NCBI GenBank assembly: GCA_018400535.1
Contig: JAGYMQ010000068.1
Location: 1 to 46,714 of the forward strand
DNA from: Candidatus Cloacimonadota bacterium
GTDB taxonomy: Bacteria > Cloacimonadota > Cloacimonadia > Cloacimonadales > TCS61
Reading direction: 5' to 3'
DNA length: 46,714 nt
The notes under the pieces were generated by a model that did not search any database, was not told the DNA's origin, and saw nothing but the letters and a program-made list of their open reading frames with translations. This document shows, piece by piece, positions 1-7,227 of this stretch; the stretch's first letter is position 1, and the number at the start of each line of letters is the position of its first letter. Both the position numbers and the translations under genes were made by a program.

Positions 1-379
1 TTCTCCAGAGGAGAAGGAAAAGTTTCTTTGAACTCTGCATTTTCTTCTCCCTCTCCGCTTGTGGAGAGGGCTGGGGTGAGGCCGAAACCAACGATTTCCA
101 CAAAAGAAAAGATAGAAACCACGAATTTCACGGAATGAAGCTTATCGGATTTCTTTAACTAAAAATTCAAAATTTAACATTCAGAATTTTCCCAGTTCTT
201 ATTCCCTTTTCCCATTTCCCCCTTTTCCTTCCTTCGACTCCGCTCAGGATGACAGAGTAAAAAGGTTTTGGGTGTTGGGTGTTGGTAAATAATTCAGGAC
301 GGGGCATTCCCTCTTAATTTTCCATTTTCCATTTTTCATTTTACATTTTACATTTTTCCTTGATCCCTATCTCCTTTGA
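1..379. repeat. non-coding left flank with repeat-like fragments
   Basis: I see no credible gene here. The stretch holds a perfect 8-bp hairpin (CCCTCTCC at 49-56 with GGAGAGGG at 63-70) followed by GCTGGGGTGAGG. It also holds CTTCGACTCCGCTCAGGATGACA-like sequence near 233-256, a GGGTGTTGGGTGTTGG run near 271-286, and a degenerate ATTTTCC/ATTTTAC tandem tract near 315-358. From memory such fragments recur between genes in many MAGs, so I call them dispersed repeats. Copy number cannot be judged from one window. The sppA gene (minus strand) ends at the right edge, and no strong terminator is visible. Confidence 0.5.
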
Positions 380-2107
380 TCATTTAATTTCGATCTCCAT
401 CACAGCTTGCATCGGATCATTTTTTATGCTCTTCAACAAGAACAATGCTTTTTCCAATTCCATCTCTGCGATTATTTGCTGTTTCATTTTTGCAGTCAGA
501 TCGAAGTTTAATTTTTCTGACAAAAGGTTTTCAATGAAGCTTTTCTTTTTTGGATAGAACTCTACTGAATAATCTGATATTTTTGCAAGTTCAGCAGCTT
601 TACTAACAGCATCGTTCATTAAACCAATCTGATCTATCAATCCATTTTCTTGAGCCAGATCAGCGCTCCAGATCTGACCTTGCGCAATTTTTTCCACACT
701 ATCAAGGTCGATATTTCTTCCAGCCGCAACGCGCTCTTTGAATTCGAGATAAGTGAGTTGAATATTTTTACGAAGAGCGTCATATTCGCGTTTATCTGCT
801 TTTTGCAAAGGATTGAGCAGATCAGCATATTTTCCACGCGAGATCTCATCAGTGGTCAATCCAAGCTTATCAGCAAGTTCTTTTGCATTTGGCAACATCG
901 CGACGACGCCAATCGAACCTGTTATCGTAAAAGGATCTGCCACGATATGATCTGCATTAGCCGAAATGTAATATCCACCAGAAGCTGCCACATTTCCCAT
1001 TGAGATAACGACGGGCTTCATTGCTTTCAATTTTGCAATCCTATCATGAATGATCTCCGATTCCAAAGCACTGCCACCTGGACTGTTGATGCGCAAGACA
1101 ACAGCTTTGATTTTGTCGTTTTCGGCAATTTTATCGATTTGGTCGTCCATAAAAGAAGCTGAAATATAATTGGCAGAATAGAGCTCATTTTGCTGGGCAA
1201 TTCCACCATCTGCATAAAGAATTGCTATCTGGTTGTCTTCGGATTTACGTTTTCCAATGTTATATTTGGAAAGTTCAATCAAATGATCTTCGTCAATATT
1301 CAATTTCTGATAGATGTCTTCAAACATCAGAAGTTCATCGACCAATTTATATTCGAGAGCTTTTTTGCCGCTGATGAAAACTTCATCTCGTTCTTCATAG
1401 ATCGCCATTACTTCAGGAACAGACAAGTCTCTATTTTGTGAGATCGTTGCGATGATCTTTCCATAGAGCTCATCAAAAACCTTTTCCAGATTCTGTTTTA
1501 CAGGAGCAGAAAAACTGGATCGGGAAAAATTTTCGCCTGCGCCTTTATATTTTCCAGCGTGGATCACTTCGACATTAACGCCGATTTTATCTAACATTTT
1601 TTTGTAGAATAGACTGCTCCCGCCAATGCCGGTGAAAAGCAAACCGCCGGAAGCAGAAGGATTCAGATAGATCTCATCAGCTAAAGAACAAAGAAAATAA
1701 TCTTTATCATAGCCAATTTTCAGATAAGCATAGATCTTTTTCCCTTGCTCTTGAAATTTCCTTAATGAATTTTCCAATTCGTGTAAATTTGCATATCCAC
1801 ATTGAATGAATTGCGGTGTCAGAACGATTCCTTTGATCTTCTCATCATGAGCTGCTGTGTTGATCTTTTCCATCAATTCGTGCAAAGAAGTTGCATTCTT
1901 GGTAAGAAAATCATCTTCAAAGCGCTGATAATCACTAATTGGACCTGATATATTGATTTGAAGATAGGAATTTCTGGGAATAGATGCGACTTTTGCCTTT
2001 TGAAAACTTTTTCCGATCTTGCCGATCGTTGTGACCGAGATGATAAACATGACCAGCACTATGATGACTGATGATAAACAGCCGAAAGCAAACCATTTAG
2101 ATTTCAT
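380..2107 (-). CDS. sppA: signal peptide peptidase SppA, long form
   Basis: Membrane-bound serine protease of peptidase family S49 that degrades cleaved signal peptides and other membrane fragments. At 575 residues it is the double-domain (67K-type) form. One transmembrane anchor lies near residues 7-28. The N-terminal half carries the general-base lysine in AGKYKGAGENF (about K188). The C-terminal half carries the nucleophile in NVAASGGYY (about S376), preceded by the oxyanion motif RINSPGG. This split Lys/Ser dyad is the E. coli SppA arrangement. The start has an AAAGGAG Shine-Dalgarno 6 nt upstream. It lies 12 bp after the NtrC-type regulator gene and looks like the last gene of that operon, which links the two-component system to membrane protein turnover. 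Confidence 0.93.
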   Translation of the reverse strand: MKSKWFAFGCLSSVIIVLVMFIISVTTIGKIGKSFQKAKVASIPRNSYLQINISGPISDYQRFEDDFLTKNATSLHELMEKINTAAHDEKIKGIVLTPQFIQCGYANLHELENSLRKFQEQGKKIYAYLKIGYDKDYFLCSLADEIYLNPSASGGLLFTGIGGSSLFYKKMLDKIGVNVEVIHAGKYKGAGENFSRSSFSAPVKQNLEKVFDELYGKIIATISQNRDLSVPEVMAIYEERDEVFISGKKALEYKLVDELLMFEDIYQKLNIDEDHLIELSKYNIGKRKSEDNQIAILYADGGIAQQNELYSANYISASFMDDQIDKIAENDKIKAVVLRINSPGGSALESEIIHDRIAKLKAMKPVVISMGNVAASGGYYISANADHIVADPFTITGSIGVVAMLPNAKELADKLGLTTDEISRGKYADLLNPLQKADKREYDALRKNIQLTYLEFKERVAAGRNIDLDSVEKIAQGQIWSADLAQENGLIDQIGLMNDAVSKAAELAKISDYSVEFYPKKKSFIENLLSEKLNFDLTAKMKQQIIAEMELEKALFLLKSIKNDPMQAVMEIEIK

Positions 2108-2119
2108 AAAAAACTCCTT

Positions 2120-3457
2120 TTAAGTTATTTTTAATTCTTTTAATTTTCGGGAAAGATTGCTAACTTGCAATTCCAGCGCTTCTGCAGTTCTGGAAATACT
2201 TCCCTCGTGCATTTTCAATTGCGTGGAAAGATATTTTATTTCAAATTCTTTCTTCTTTTCTTTGAAAGTAAGAGTTTGATTCCAAAATTCTGTTTTAGGA
2301 ATTTCTCCTTTGATGATCCTCAAATCTTCTGGCTCAACATCAATTTTACTCACCAATATATAGATCCGTTCCATCAAATTTTTTAATTCCCGCACATTTC
2401 CTTTGAATTGCCAGGATTGCAATTCATTGATCACAGCAGGAGAGAACGTTTTTTCGGGAACAGTTAATTCTTCTGAAAAATGTTTTGAAAAATGTGAGAT
2501 CAGAATTGGAATATCTTCAGGATGCGTGCGTAATGGCGGAGTTTTGATGGGGATGACATTCAAACGATAGAAAAGGTCTTCGCGGAATTGTCCATTTCCC
2601 ACCATTTTTTCCAGATTTTTATGAGTTGCAGCCAGCAATCGAACATCGATCTTCTGCGTCTTATTCCCGCCTACTCGTTCAAATTCTCCTTCTTGAATAA
2701 CTCGCAAAATTTTTGCCTGTGCACTTGAACCCATATCTCCGATCTCATCCAGAAAAAGTGTGCCCTTGTGTGCTTGTTCGATCTTTCCTTCTTTGCTTCT
2801 CGCTGCGCCAGTAAACGCACCTTTTTCATAACCGAATAATTCGCTTTCTACCAGCTCAGAAGGAATGGCAGCAGAATTGAATTTGATGAAAGGCTTGTTT
2901 TTTCGTTTGCTATTTTTATGGATTGCATAAGCCACAAGCTCTTTTCCTGTGCCGCTTTCACCGCGGATCAAAACTTTGGAATCAGTGGGAGCAACTTTTT
3001 GGATAATGTTCTTCAGATCAATGATCTTCTGACTTTCACCGATGATCTCATATTGCTTATCTTCGTTGGATTTCAATCTTTTGTAATCGGTTGCAATATT
3101 TTTGAATTCGATCGCTTTTTTCACTGTCAATTTTACTTTGGAAAGACTCAAAGGTTTTTCCAGAAAATCATAGGCACCTAACTTGATAGCCCGCACTGCT
3201 TCTTTGATCCCGCTATGACCAGAGATCATGATCACGATCACGTCTTTTTTCATTTCTTTGAGTTTTTCCAAAACATCCAGACCGTTTGCATCTTCCAATT
3301 TCACATCCAATAATACAAGATCAGGATTTTCTGTTTCAAAAAATTCAATTCCTTTTTTATCATCTAAAGCATGAAAACATTCATAGTCTTCGTCTTCCAG
3401 AATAGTCTTCAAGGTAAGACAAATATTCAATTCGTCATCAATGATCAATACTTTCAT
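2120..3457 (-). CDS. NtrC/NtrX-type sigma-54 response regulator
   Basis: DNA-binding activator of sigma-54 RNA polymerase. The receiver domain (1-120) has the acidic pocket DD at 7-8, phospho-acceptor D51, switch S79 and K101. The AAA+ domain has Walker A GESGTGKE (166-173), the sigma-54-contacting GAFTGA loop (213-218), Walker B GTLFLDEIGD (232-241) and an arginine-finger region. A Fis-type helix-turn-helix ends the protein (SRTAEALELQVSNLSRKL). All parts needed for sigma-54 activation are intact. It overlaps the kinase gene by 20 bp, so they are probably translated together. The best candidate target is the sigma-54 promoter at 6471-6486 just upstream in the same cluster. The name NtrX is likely from the partner kinase, but the true signal is unknown. 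Confidence 0.93.
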   Translation of the reverse strand: MKVLIIDDELNICLTLKTILEDEDYECFHALDDKKGIEFFETENPDLVLLDVKLEDANGLDVLEKLKEMKKDVIVIMISGHSGIKEAVRAIKLGAYDFLEKPLSLSKVKLTVKKAIEFKNIATDYKRLKSNEDKQYEIIGESQKIIDLKNIIQKVAPTDSKVLIRGESGTGKELVAYAIHKNSKRKNKPFIKFNSAAIPSELVESELFGYEKGAFTGAARSKEGKIEQAHKGTLFLDEIGDMGSSAQAKILRVIQEGEFERVGGNKTQKIDVRLLAATHKNLEKMVGNGQFREDLFYRLNVIPIKTPPLRTHPEDIPILISHFSKHFSEELTVPEKTFSPAVINELQSWQFKGNVRELKNLMERIYILVSKIDVEPEDLRIIKGEIPKTEFWNQTLTFKEKKKEFEIKYLSTQLKMHEGSISRTAEALELQVSNLSRKLKELKIT

Positions 3458-4607
3458 TTTTGCTCCTCTTGATCGTGATCATAAATTTAGTAAATTCATT
3501 CAATTCACTCTGCACGAATATTTCAGCATTATTAATGTCCACCAATTTTTTCACCAGCGCCAGTCCGAGTCCTGTTCCTTTTCTTTTTTTCGTGAAATAT
3601 GGCTCAAAAATTTGTTTTATATCTTCTTTTGATATTCCTTTTCCATGATCCAAAATACTCAATTTCACAACCTGTTCATTTTTTTGGATTTTGATCTCGA
3701 TCTCGTCATTTTTTTGAGAGGCATCAATAGCATTTTGCAGAATATTGGTGACGATCTGATAAAAATGTGTGCGATCGAAATCGATTTTGCAATCACAAGG
3801 TTGGAATTTTATCTGGAAATTTTTTTCGTAGGATGTGATAATCTCTTTGATCATCTTGCTGGGATTAAAAATTGATTTTTCAGGATAGATATTTTTGGCA
3901 AAATTGGAAAATGTTTTTGCCAGATTCTGCAAATTAGCTATCTCTTGATTGATGATATTCGCTGTTTCAGGAAAGATCTGAAGGAACTTCTCTTTATCCA
4001 ATTCATATTTTTCTTCCAACCTCTGGATCGAAAGCTGGATCGGCGTCAATGGATTCTTGATCTCGTGCGCCAAAATACGGGAAAGTCCTTTCCACATGGC
4101 ATCTTTTTCTGCCTGGATCAATTTTTTTTGGATTTTATCCAGCTCTTGGGACATACTATTGAAAGAGCCTTTCAAAGCTCTGATCTCTTGAAAACCATCT
4201 TCTTTGAGCTGGATAGAAAAATCGCCTTCTCCGATCTTTGCCGTAACCATTTGCAGTTTTTTCAAAGGATGAGAAATGAGGTAGAAAATTAGAGAAAAAA
4301 TCCCGATAGTGATGATCATGATCAAAGATAAAAAAGCTGCTGAATAGATTTTTGTCTCGTGCTGATTCAATTCTATCTCCGCAATATTCTCATTGTAATT
4401 ATTGATCAGTTTACGGGCAAGCAGACTATCTTTTTGCGTCACAAGATCAATTTCAGACAGCGTTTCATTTAATCTCACCCTTCCGATCTTTTCAGCAATT
4501 TTACTATTCTGAACATTGAAGTAGTAGTTCATCAATAACAAGCTGGGCAGATAAAGTCCGATGAAAAGAAAAATTATGGTGCTACGAAATCTGAGTTTAA
4601 GTTTCAT
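3438..4607 (-). CDS. NtrY-like membrane sensor histidine kinase
   Basis: Inner-membrane sensor kinase of 389 residues. Transmembrane helices at about 10-30 and 88-112 flank a short periplasmic segment of about 55 residues. A HAMP linker follows (113-165), then the phospho-acceptor box LAHEIKNPLTPIQ (H181), which is the variant typical of NtrY-family kinases. The N box is ILQNAIDAS and the G boxes are DHGKGISKED and GTGLGLALVKKL. There is no PAS domain, unlike classical NtrY. It overlaps the DUF4390-like gene by 11 bp upstream and the response regulator by 20 bp downstream, so the three genes are one unit. The small periplasmic part suggests it senses membrane state or a partner protein rather than a bulky ligand. 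That is inference. Confidence 0.9.
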   Translation of the reverse strand: MKLKLRFRSTIIFLFIGLYLPSLLLMNYYFNVQNSKIAEKIGRVRLNETLSEIDLVTQKDSLLARKLINNYNENIAEIELNQHETKIYSAAFLSLIMIITIGIFSLIFYLISHPLKKLQMVTAKIGEGDFSIQLKEDGFQEIRALKGSFNSMSQELDKIQKKLIQAEKDAMWKGLSRILAHEIKNPLTPIQLSIQRLEEKYELDKEKFLQIFPETANIINQEIANLQNLAKTFSNFAKNIYPEKSIFNPSKMIKEIITSYEKNFQIKFQPCDCKIDFDRTHFYQIVTNILQNAIDASQKNDEIEIKIQKNEQVVKLSILDHGKGISKEDIKQIFEPYFTKKRKGTGLGLALVKKLVDINNAEIFVQSELNEFTKFMITIKRSKNESIDH

Positions 4608-5139
4608 TTATCTCTTGAATGATTATCATTTTTTTTGGCGTTTTAAATTTCCACAGCATCATCAGATCATGAGCTTTTTCATCATTAAATTGGATTGCCG
4701 GTAAAGAAGCTTCAATATTGATCTTTAGAGATTTTTTCTTTTCCAATCTATGTAAAAATTCGATTTTAGAAATCTCCTTGATCAATTTTTGCCAGGAAGA
4801 AATGACCATCGTTTCTTTGCGCTCCTGCAATTCCAGAAAATATGCACTTTCAAGAGGATCATAATTTACAGTGTGGAAAAATGTTTCAGAAAACAATAGA
4901 TCTTCTTCGCTGGAAACCTCAATCTTGAATCTGATGTCAATTGCTTTTCCTAATTGAAAAATACGTTCAAAATCATTTTCAAAGGCGTTTTCCAATCTTG
5001 TCTGGATAAAAATATTATTCTCGATCAAAGATACATCCGTATCTGCAAAACGTGGTTCATTTCCTTCATACGAAGAAAAAAGCATCATACTTAACGAAAT
5101 AAAACCTGTAATAATTTTTTGCGATAATGCTCCAAACAT
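4597..5139 (-). CDS. DUF4390-like exported protein
   Basis: A 180-residue protein starting MFGALSQK with a hydrophobic signal or anchor at about 8-24. A mostly beta region follows, containing DVSLIENNIFIQTRLENAF, GKAIDIRFKIEV and a C-terminal MMLWKFKTP. The layout (strand, 'ends as an argument to a fixed-size barrel-like fold') resembles DUF4390, a family often encoded just before NtrY-type kinases. The same order is seen here. I chose the ATG at 5137-5139 because AAGGA lies 8 nt upstream. A longer TTG start at 5169 would sit inside a terminator hairpin. It may be a periplasmic partner of the kinase, since the genes overlap by 11 bp. The family call is from memory and moderate. Confidence 0.65.
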   Translation of the reverse strand: MFGALSQKIITGFISLSMMLFSSYEGNEPRFADTDVSLIENNIFIQTRLENAFENDFERIFQLGKAIDIRFKIEVSSEEDLLFSETFFHTVNYDPLESAYFLELQERKETMVISSWQKLIKEISKIEFLHRLEKKKSLKINIEASLPAIQFNDEKAHDLMMLWKFKTPKKMIIIQEINET

Positions 5140-5152
5140 TTTTTTTATCCTT

Positions 5153-5189
5153 AAAAAAGTCTCTGACAAATTTTTTGCCAGAGACTTTT
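5153..5189 (-). terminator. intrinsic terminator after the PDZ gene
   Basis: An 11-bp perfect stem (AAAAGTCTCTG at 5155-5165 with CAGAGACTTTT at 5179-5189) has a 13-nt loop. Read on the minus strand it ends in a T-run. It lies just past the stop of the PDZ gene and before the DUF4390-like gene, so the two-component operon is either read through or has its own weak promoter. Confidence 0.75.
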
Positions 5190-5212
5190 ACGTTTGTAAA
5201 ATTGTCAACTTT

Positions 5213-6427
5213 TTAAAATCCGAACCAGGGACCGATAGAAATCGTGTAGCCATCAAATGATGTGTCTGGCGAATTATTCACTTCGAAAGTATCACCGCAG
5301 GAATTCGCATTCCAACCGCTGGTGAAAGAATGACTGAGAAGATAACCAGCTTCAGCGCGGATTCCCAGCCAATCTAAAATGCGATACATCATCATCACTT
5401 TTGGCTGGAACATAATATAATCACGCGAGATCTTGATCGTGTTATTGTCTGATGCTTCCAGATTATCTTTTATTTCATTCCAATTATAGCTTCCATCAGT
5501 TTGAGAAACTTCCAATTCATGACCACCCCAGCCCAGCATGAAGCCAAGAGAAGTGATTAATTTTTTGGAAATTGCCAGTCTTTTATCCAGAGTTACACCA
5601 CCATAACCGAAGCTGTAATTCATTCTGCGAGTAACGTTCATGTTGTTGGTAGTTGTATAACCTCTCTTCTTATCGATGGAATACCAGGTACCCATTCCGC
5701 CAAGAAACCAGCCTTTGCCAACGTTTCCTTTACCACCAAATCCATTCGTGAAAATACCTTTTTCATCTAAAAGATTGAAACCAACACTATCCAAAAGTGT
5801 ATTTATATCTTCAAATTCGTCTTTGGGAGCATACCAGACGGGAATCCAGCTACCACCACCTCCACCGACCGAAAGTTTTGTTTTCACTTTTCCGTCTTTG
5901 GTAACAATAGCTTCTTCGCTTTCTCTTTTTGGTGAAAAAAGTTCCAGCTCTGCTTCGATAATGTTTTCGTCGCGGAAAGCAACAACTTTGACCACATCAC
6001 CAATGCTTTTGCTGTGAATGAGTTTCACGAGGTGATCTTCATATTTCACTTTGACCCCATCAAATTTCATCACGATATCACCTTCTATCAAACCAGCTTT
6101 CTTGGCGGGACCGTCATCATTAACGCCTGTGATAAGGGCTCCATAGCAATATGGATAGTGCATTTCATAAGCATCCTGGAAATCCAGATCAGAAAGATAA
6201 ACGCCCATTTTCGGAGTATTTCCAGAACCTTTTTCAATCTTGATAACTTTGACATCAGACGATTCTGGGATCTTTTCCAGATCTGTTTCCAATTTTTCCA
6301 TCGCCCGATCTACTTTTTCCATTGCCTTTTCAAATTTCTTTTCGTCAAATTTCTGTTTTTCCTGCCCGAAGACAAAAGCCGACATAACCAACAAACTAAC
6401 TGTGATCAAAATAATCTTTTTCATCAT
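5213..6427 (-). CDS. exported PDZ domain protein with C-terminal beta-rich (barrel-like) domain
   Basis: 404 residues with a signal peptide (1-21, cleavage near FG-QE). A charged helical segment follows at 24-55 (KFEKAMEKVDRAMEKLE), then one PDZ domain at about 73-165 (GALITGVNDDGPAKKAGLIEGD). A glycine linker GGGGGS near 188-193 leads into a Gly/Tyr/Trp-rich region of about 210 residues that ends in GPWFGF. The terminal aromatic residue and alternating strands suggest an outer-membrane beta-barrel or a lipid-facing beta domain. There is no protease domain, so this is not DegP/HtrA. The start has an AGGAGG Shine-Dalgarno. It is preceded by a sigma-54 promoter and followed by the two-component genes, so it may be the target or sensor partner of that system. 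Function unknown. Confidence 0.8.
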   Translation of the reverse strand: MMKKIILITVSLLVMSAFVFGQEKQKFDEKKFEKAMEKVDRAMEKLETDLEKIPESSDVKVIKIEKGSGNTPKMGVYLSDLDFQDAYEMHYPYCYGALITGVNDDGPAKKAGLIEGDIVMKFDGVKVKYEDHLVKLIHSKSIGDVVKVVAFRDENIIEAELELFSPKRESEEAIVTKDGKVKTKLSVGGGGGSWIPVWYAPKDEFEDINTLLDSVGFNLLDEKGIFTNGFGGKGNVGKGWFLGGMGTWYSIDKKRGYTTTNNMNVTRRMNYSFGYGGVTLDKRLAISKKLITSLGFMLGWGGHELEVSQTDGSYNWNEIKDNLEASDNNTIKISRDYIMFQPKVMMMYRILDWLGIRAEAGYLLSHSFTSGWNANSCGDTFEVNNSPDTSFDGYTISIGPWFGF

Positions 6428-6470
6428 AACCTCCTTTTTTTTTGATCTTCATCTTTTGGAAGAGAATAAA

Positions 6471-6486
6471 AGCAATAGTTATGCCA
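6471..6486 (-). promoter_or_regulatory. sigma-54 (-24/-12) promoter of the PDZ gene
   Basis: On the minus strand the sequence is TGGCATAACTATTGCT, which fits the consensus TGGCAYRNNNNTTGCW at every fixed position, with the 12-nt GG-to-GC register. The expected transcription start is near 6459, about 30 nt before the ATG at 6427. An NtrC-family activator with an intact GAFTGA loop is encoded 3 kb downstream in the same cluster. Confidence 0.8.
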
Positions 6487-6501
6487 AAAATTTTAATACG
6501 A

Positions 6502-6522
6502 TTTATCTCTTTGCCAGATAAA
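6502..6522. promoter_or_regulatory. candidate activator dyad TTTATCT-N7-AGATAAA
   Basis: A perfect 7-bp inverted repeat with a 7-nt spacer, centred about 54 nt upstream of the predicted sigma-54 start. It shares the TTTATC/GATAAA half-site with the dyad at 6571-6600. It is a possible binding site for the NtrC-type regulator or another protein. The AT-rich context makes chance occurrence possible. Confidence 0.4.
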
Positions 6523-6570
6523 GCATTAGCTCAATTTGATTTATTATGAAGATTTAATAATTTTATAATA

Positions 6571-6600
6571 ATGATAAATAGAGGATTCTTGCTTTATCAT
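6571..6600. promoter_or_regulatory. candidate upstream activating dyad ATGATAAA-N14-TTTATCAT
   Basis: A perfect 8-bp inverted repeat with a 14-nt spacer, about 112-141 nt upstream of the predicted sigma-54 start of the PDZ gene. That is the usual distance for an NtrC-type enhancer. It repeats the GATAAA half-site seen at 6502-6522. Confidence 0.4.
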
Positions 6601-6626
6601 TTTGATAATATTTTTGCTATTATTCC

Positions 6627-6660
6627 TAAAAAAAAGACCCGATACATAATGCATCGGGCC
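6627..6660 (-). terminator. intrinsic terminator of the ALDH operon
   Basis: CCCGAT (6638-6643) pairs with ATCGGG (6653-6658), extended by a G-C pair outside. On the minus strand it is followed by a run of eight T. It lies about 20 bp after the stop of the ferredoxin-like gene, the last gene of the metabolic operon. Confidence 0.8.
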
Positions 6661-6680
6661 ATAACTTTTTCATTATCATT

Positions 6681-7226
6681 TTACTGTGAAGAAATAGCCT
6701 TCACCGGACAGCCTTGATATTCATCACCATCACCATTTTGACAAATTCCGCAGGAAATGCACTTTTCTTGATCGATAACGGCAACGCCATTTTGCATGGA
6801 AATCGCGCCTGTGGGACAAATTGATGGGCATAATCGACAGCCAACACATTTTTGTGTTTCGATGCTGTAAGTAGGAAGTTCGAAATTTTCTTCCCAGAGT
6901 GGATTTCCCTGTTTATCGCGCAGAGGAATATATTTTTCCTGTAGCTTCAAAGCGTGAACAGTGATGACGTCTTCGGCTAAAACACCTTTGATCTCAATTT
7001 TTTTTTCATTTTCCAGAACTATCATAAAATCCAGAAGATAATCTTCTGAGGCAAGTTCCAGTTGAAAAAAATCATCATCGGTTTTTATGAACCAATTTGA
7101 ACTGATCTTTTTTAATGAACCGGAAAATTTCTCGGTTGCGACCTTTCTTTCCGTTTGAGAAAAGAGGTTCAATCCAAAACCGAAGAGAGCTAAAACGATA
7201 ATGATCTTTGGATAGATTTTTTTCAT
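6681..7226 (-). CDS. exported ferredoxin-like protein with two 4Fe-4S motifs
   Basis: 181 residues starting MKKIYPKIII with a signal peptide or anchor to about residue 24 (NLFSQ). A region of about 95 residues without a recognised fold follows, then two 4Fe-4S motifs. The first is canonical, C127-x2-C130-x2-C133-x3-C137-P. The second is C156-x2-C159-x2-C162-x10-C173-P, with ten residues instead of three before the last cysteine. The protein would carry electrons at or outside the inner membrane. The ATG at 7224-7226 is chosen because it falls 1 bp after the ALDH7 stop. A longer reading would only overlap that gene. It is the last gene of the ALDH operon, so it may pass electrons from amino acid oxidation, which is inference. 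Confidence 0.75.
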   Translation of the reverse strand: MKKIYPKIIIVLALFGFGLNLFSQTERKVATEKFSGSLKKISSNWFIKTDDDFFQLELASEDYLLDFMIVLENEKKIEIKGVLAEDVITVHALKLQEKYIPLRDKQGNPLWEENFELPTYSIETQKCVGCRLCPSICPTGAISMQNGVAVIDQEKCISCGICQNGDGDEYQGCPVKAISSQ

Positions 7227-7227
7227 C

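Noticed and set aside
1-15. TTCTCC-AGA-GGAGAA hairpin at the window start
   Set aside because: Loop of three and no context because the window begins here; not assignable.
5166-5182. TGGCAAAAAATTTGTC before the DUF4390-like gene (minus strand)
   Set aside because: The -12 GC is GT, and the bases are part of the terminator hairpin.
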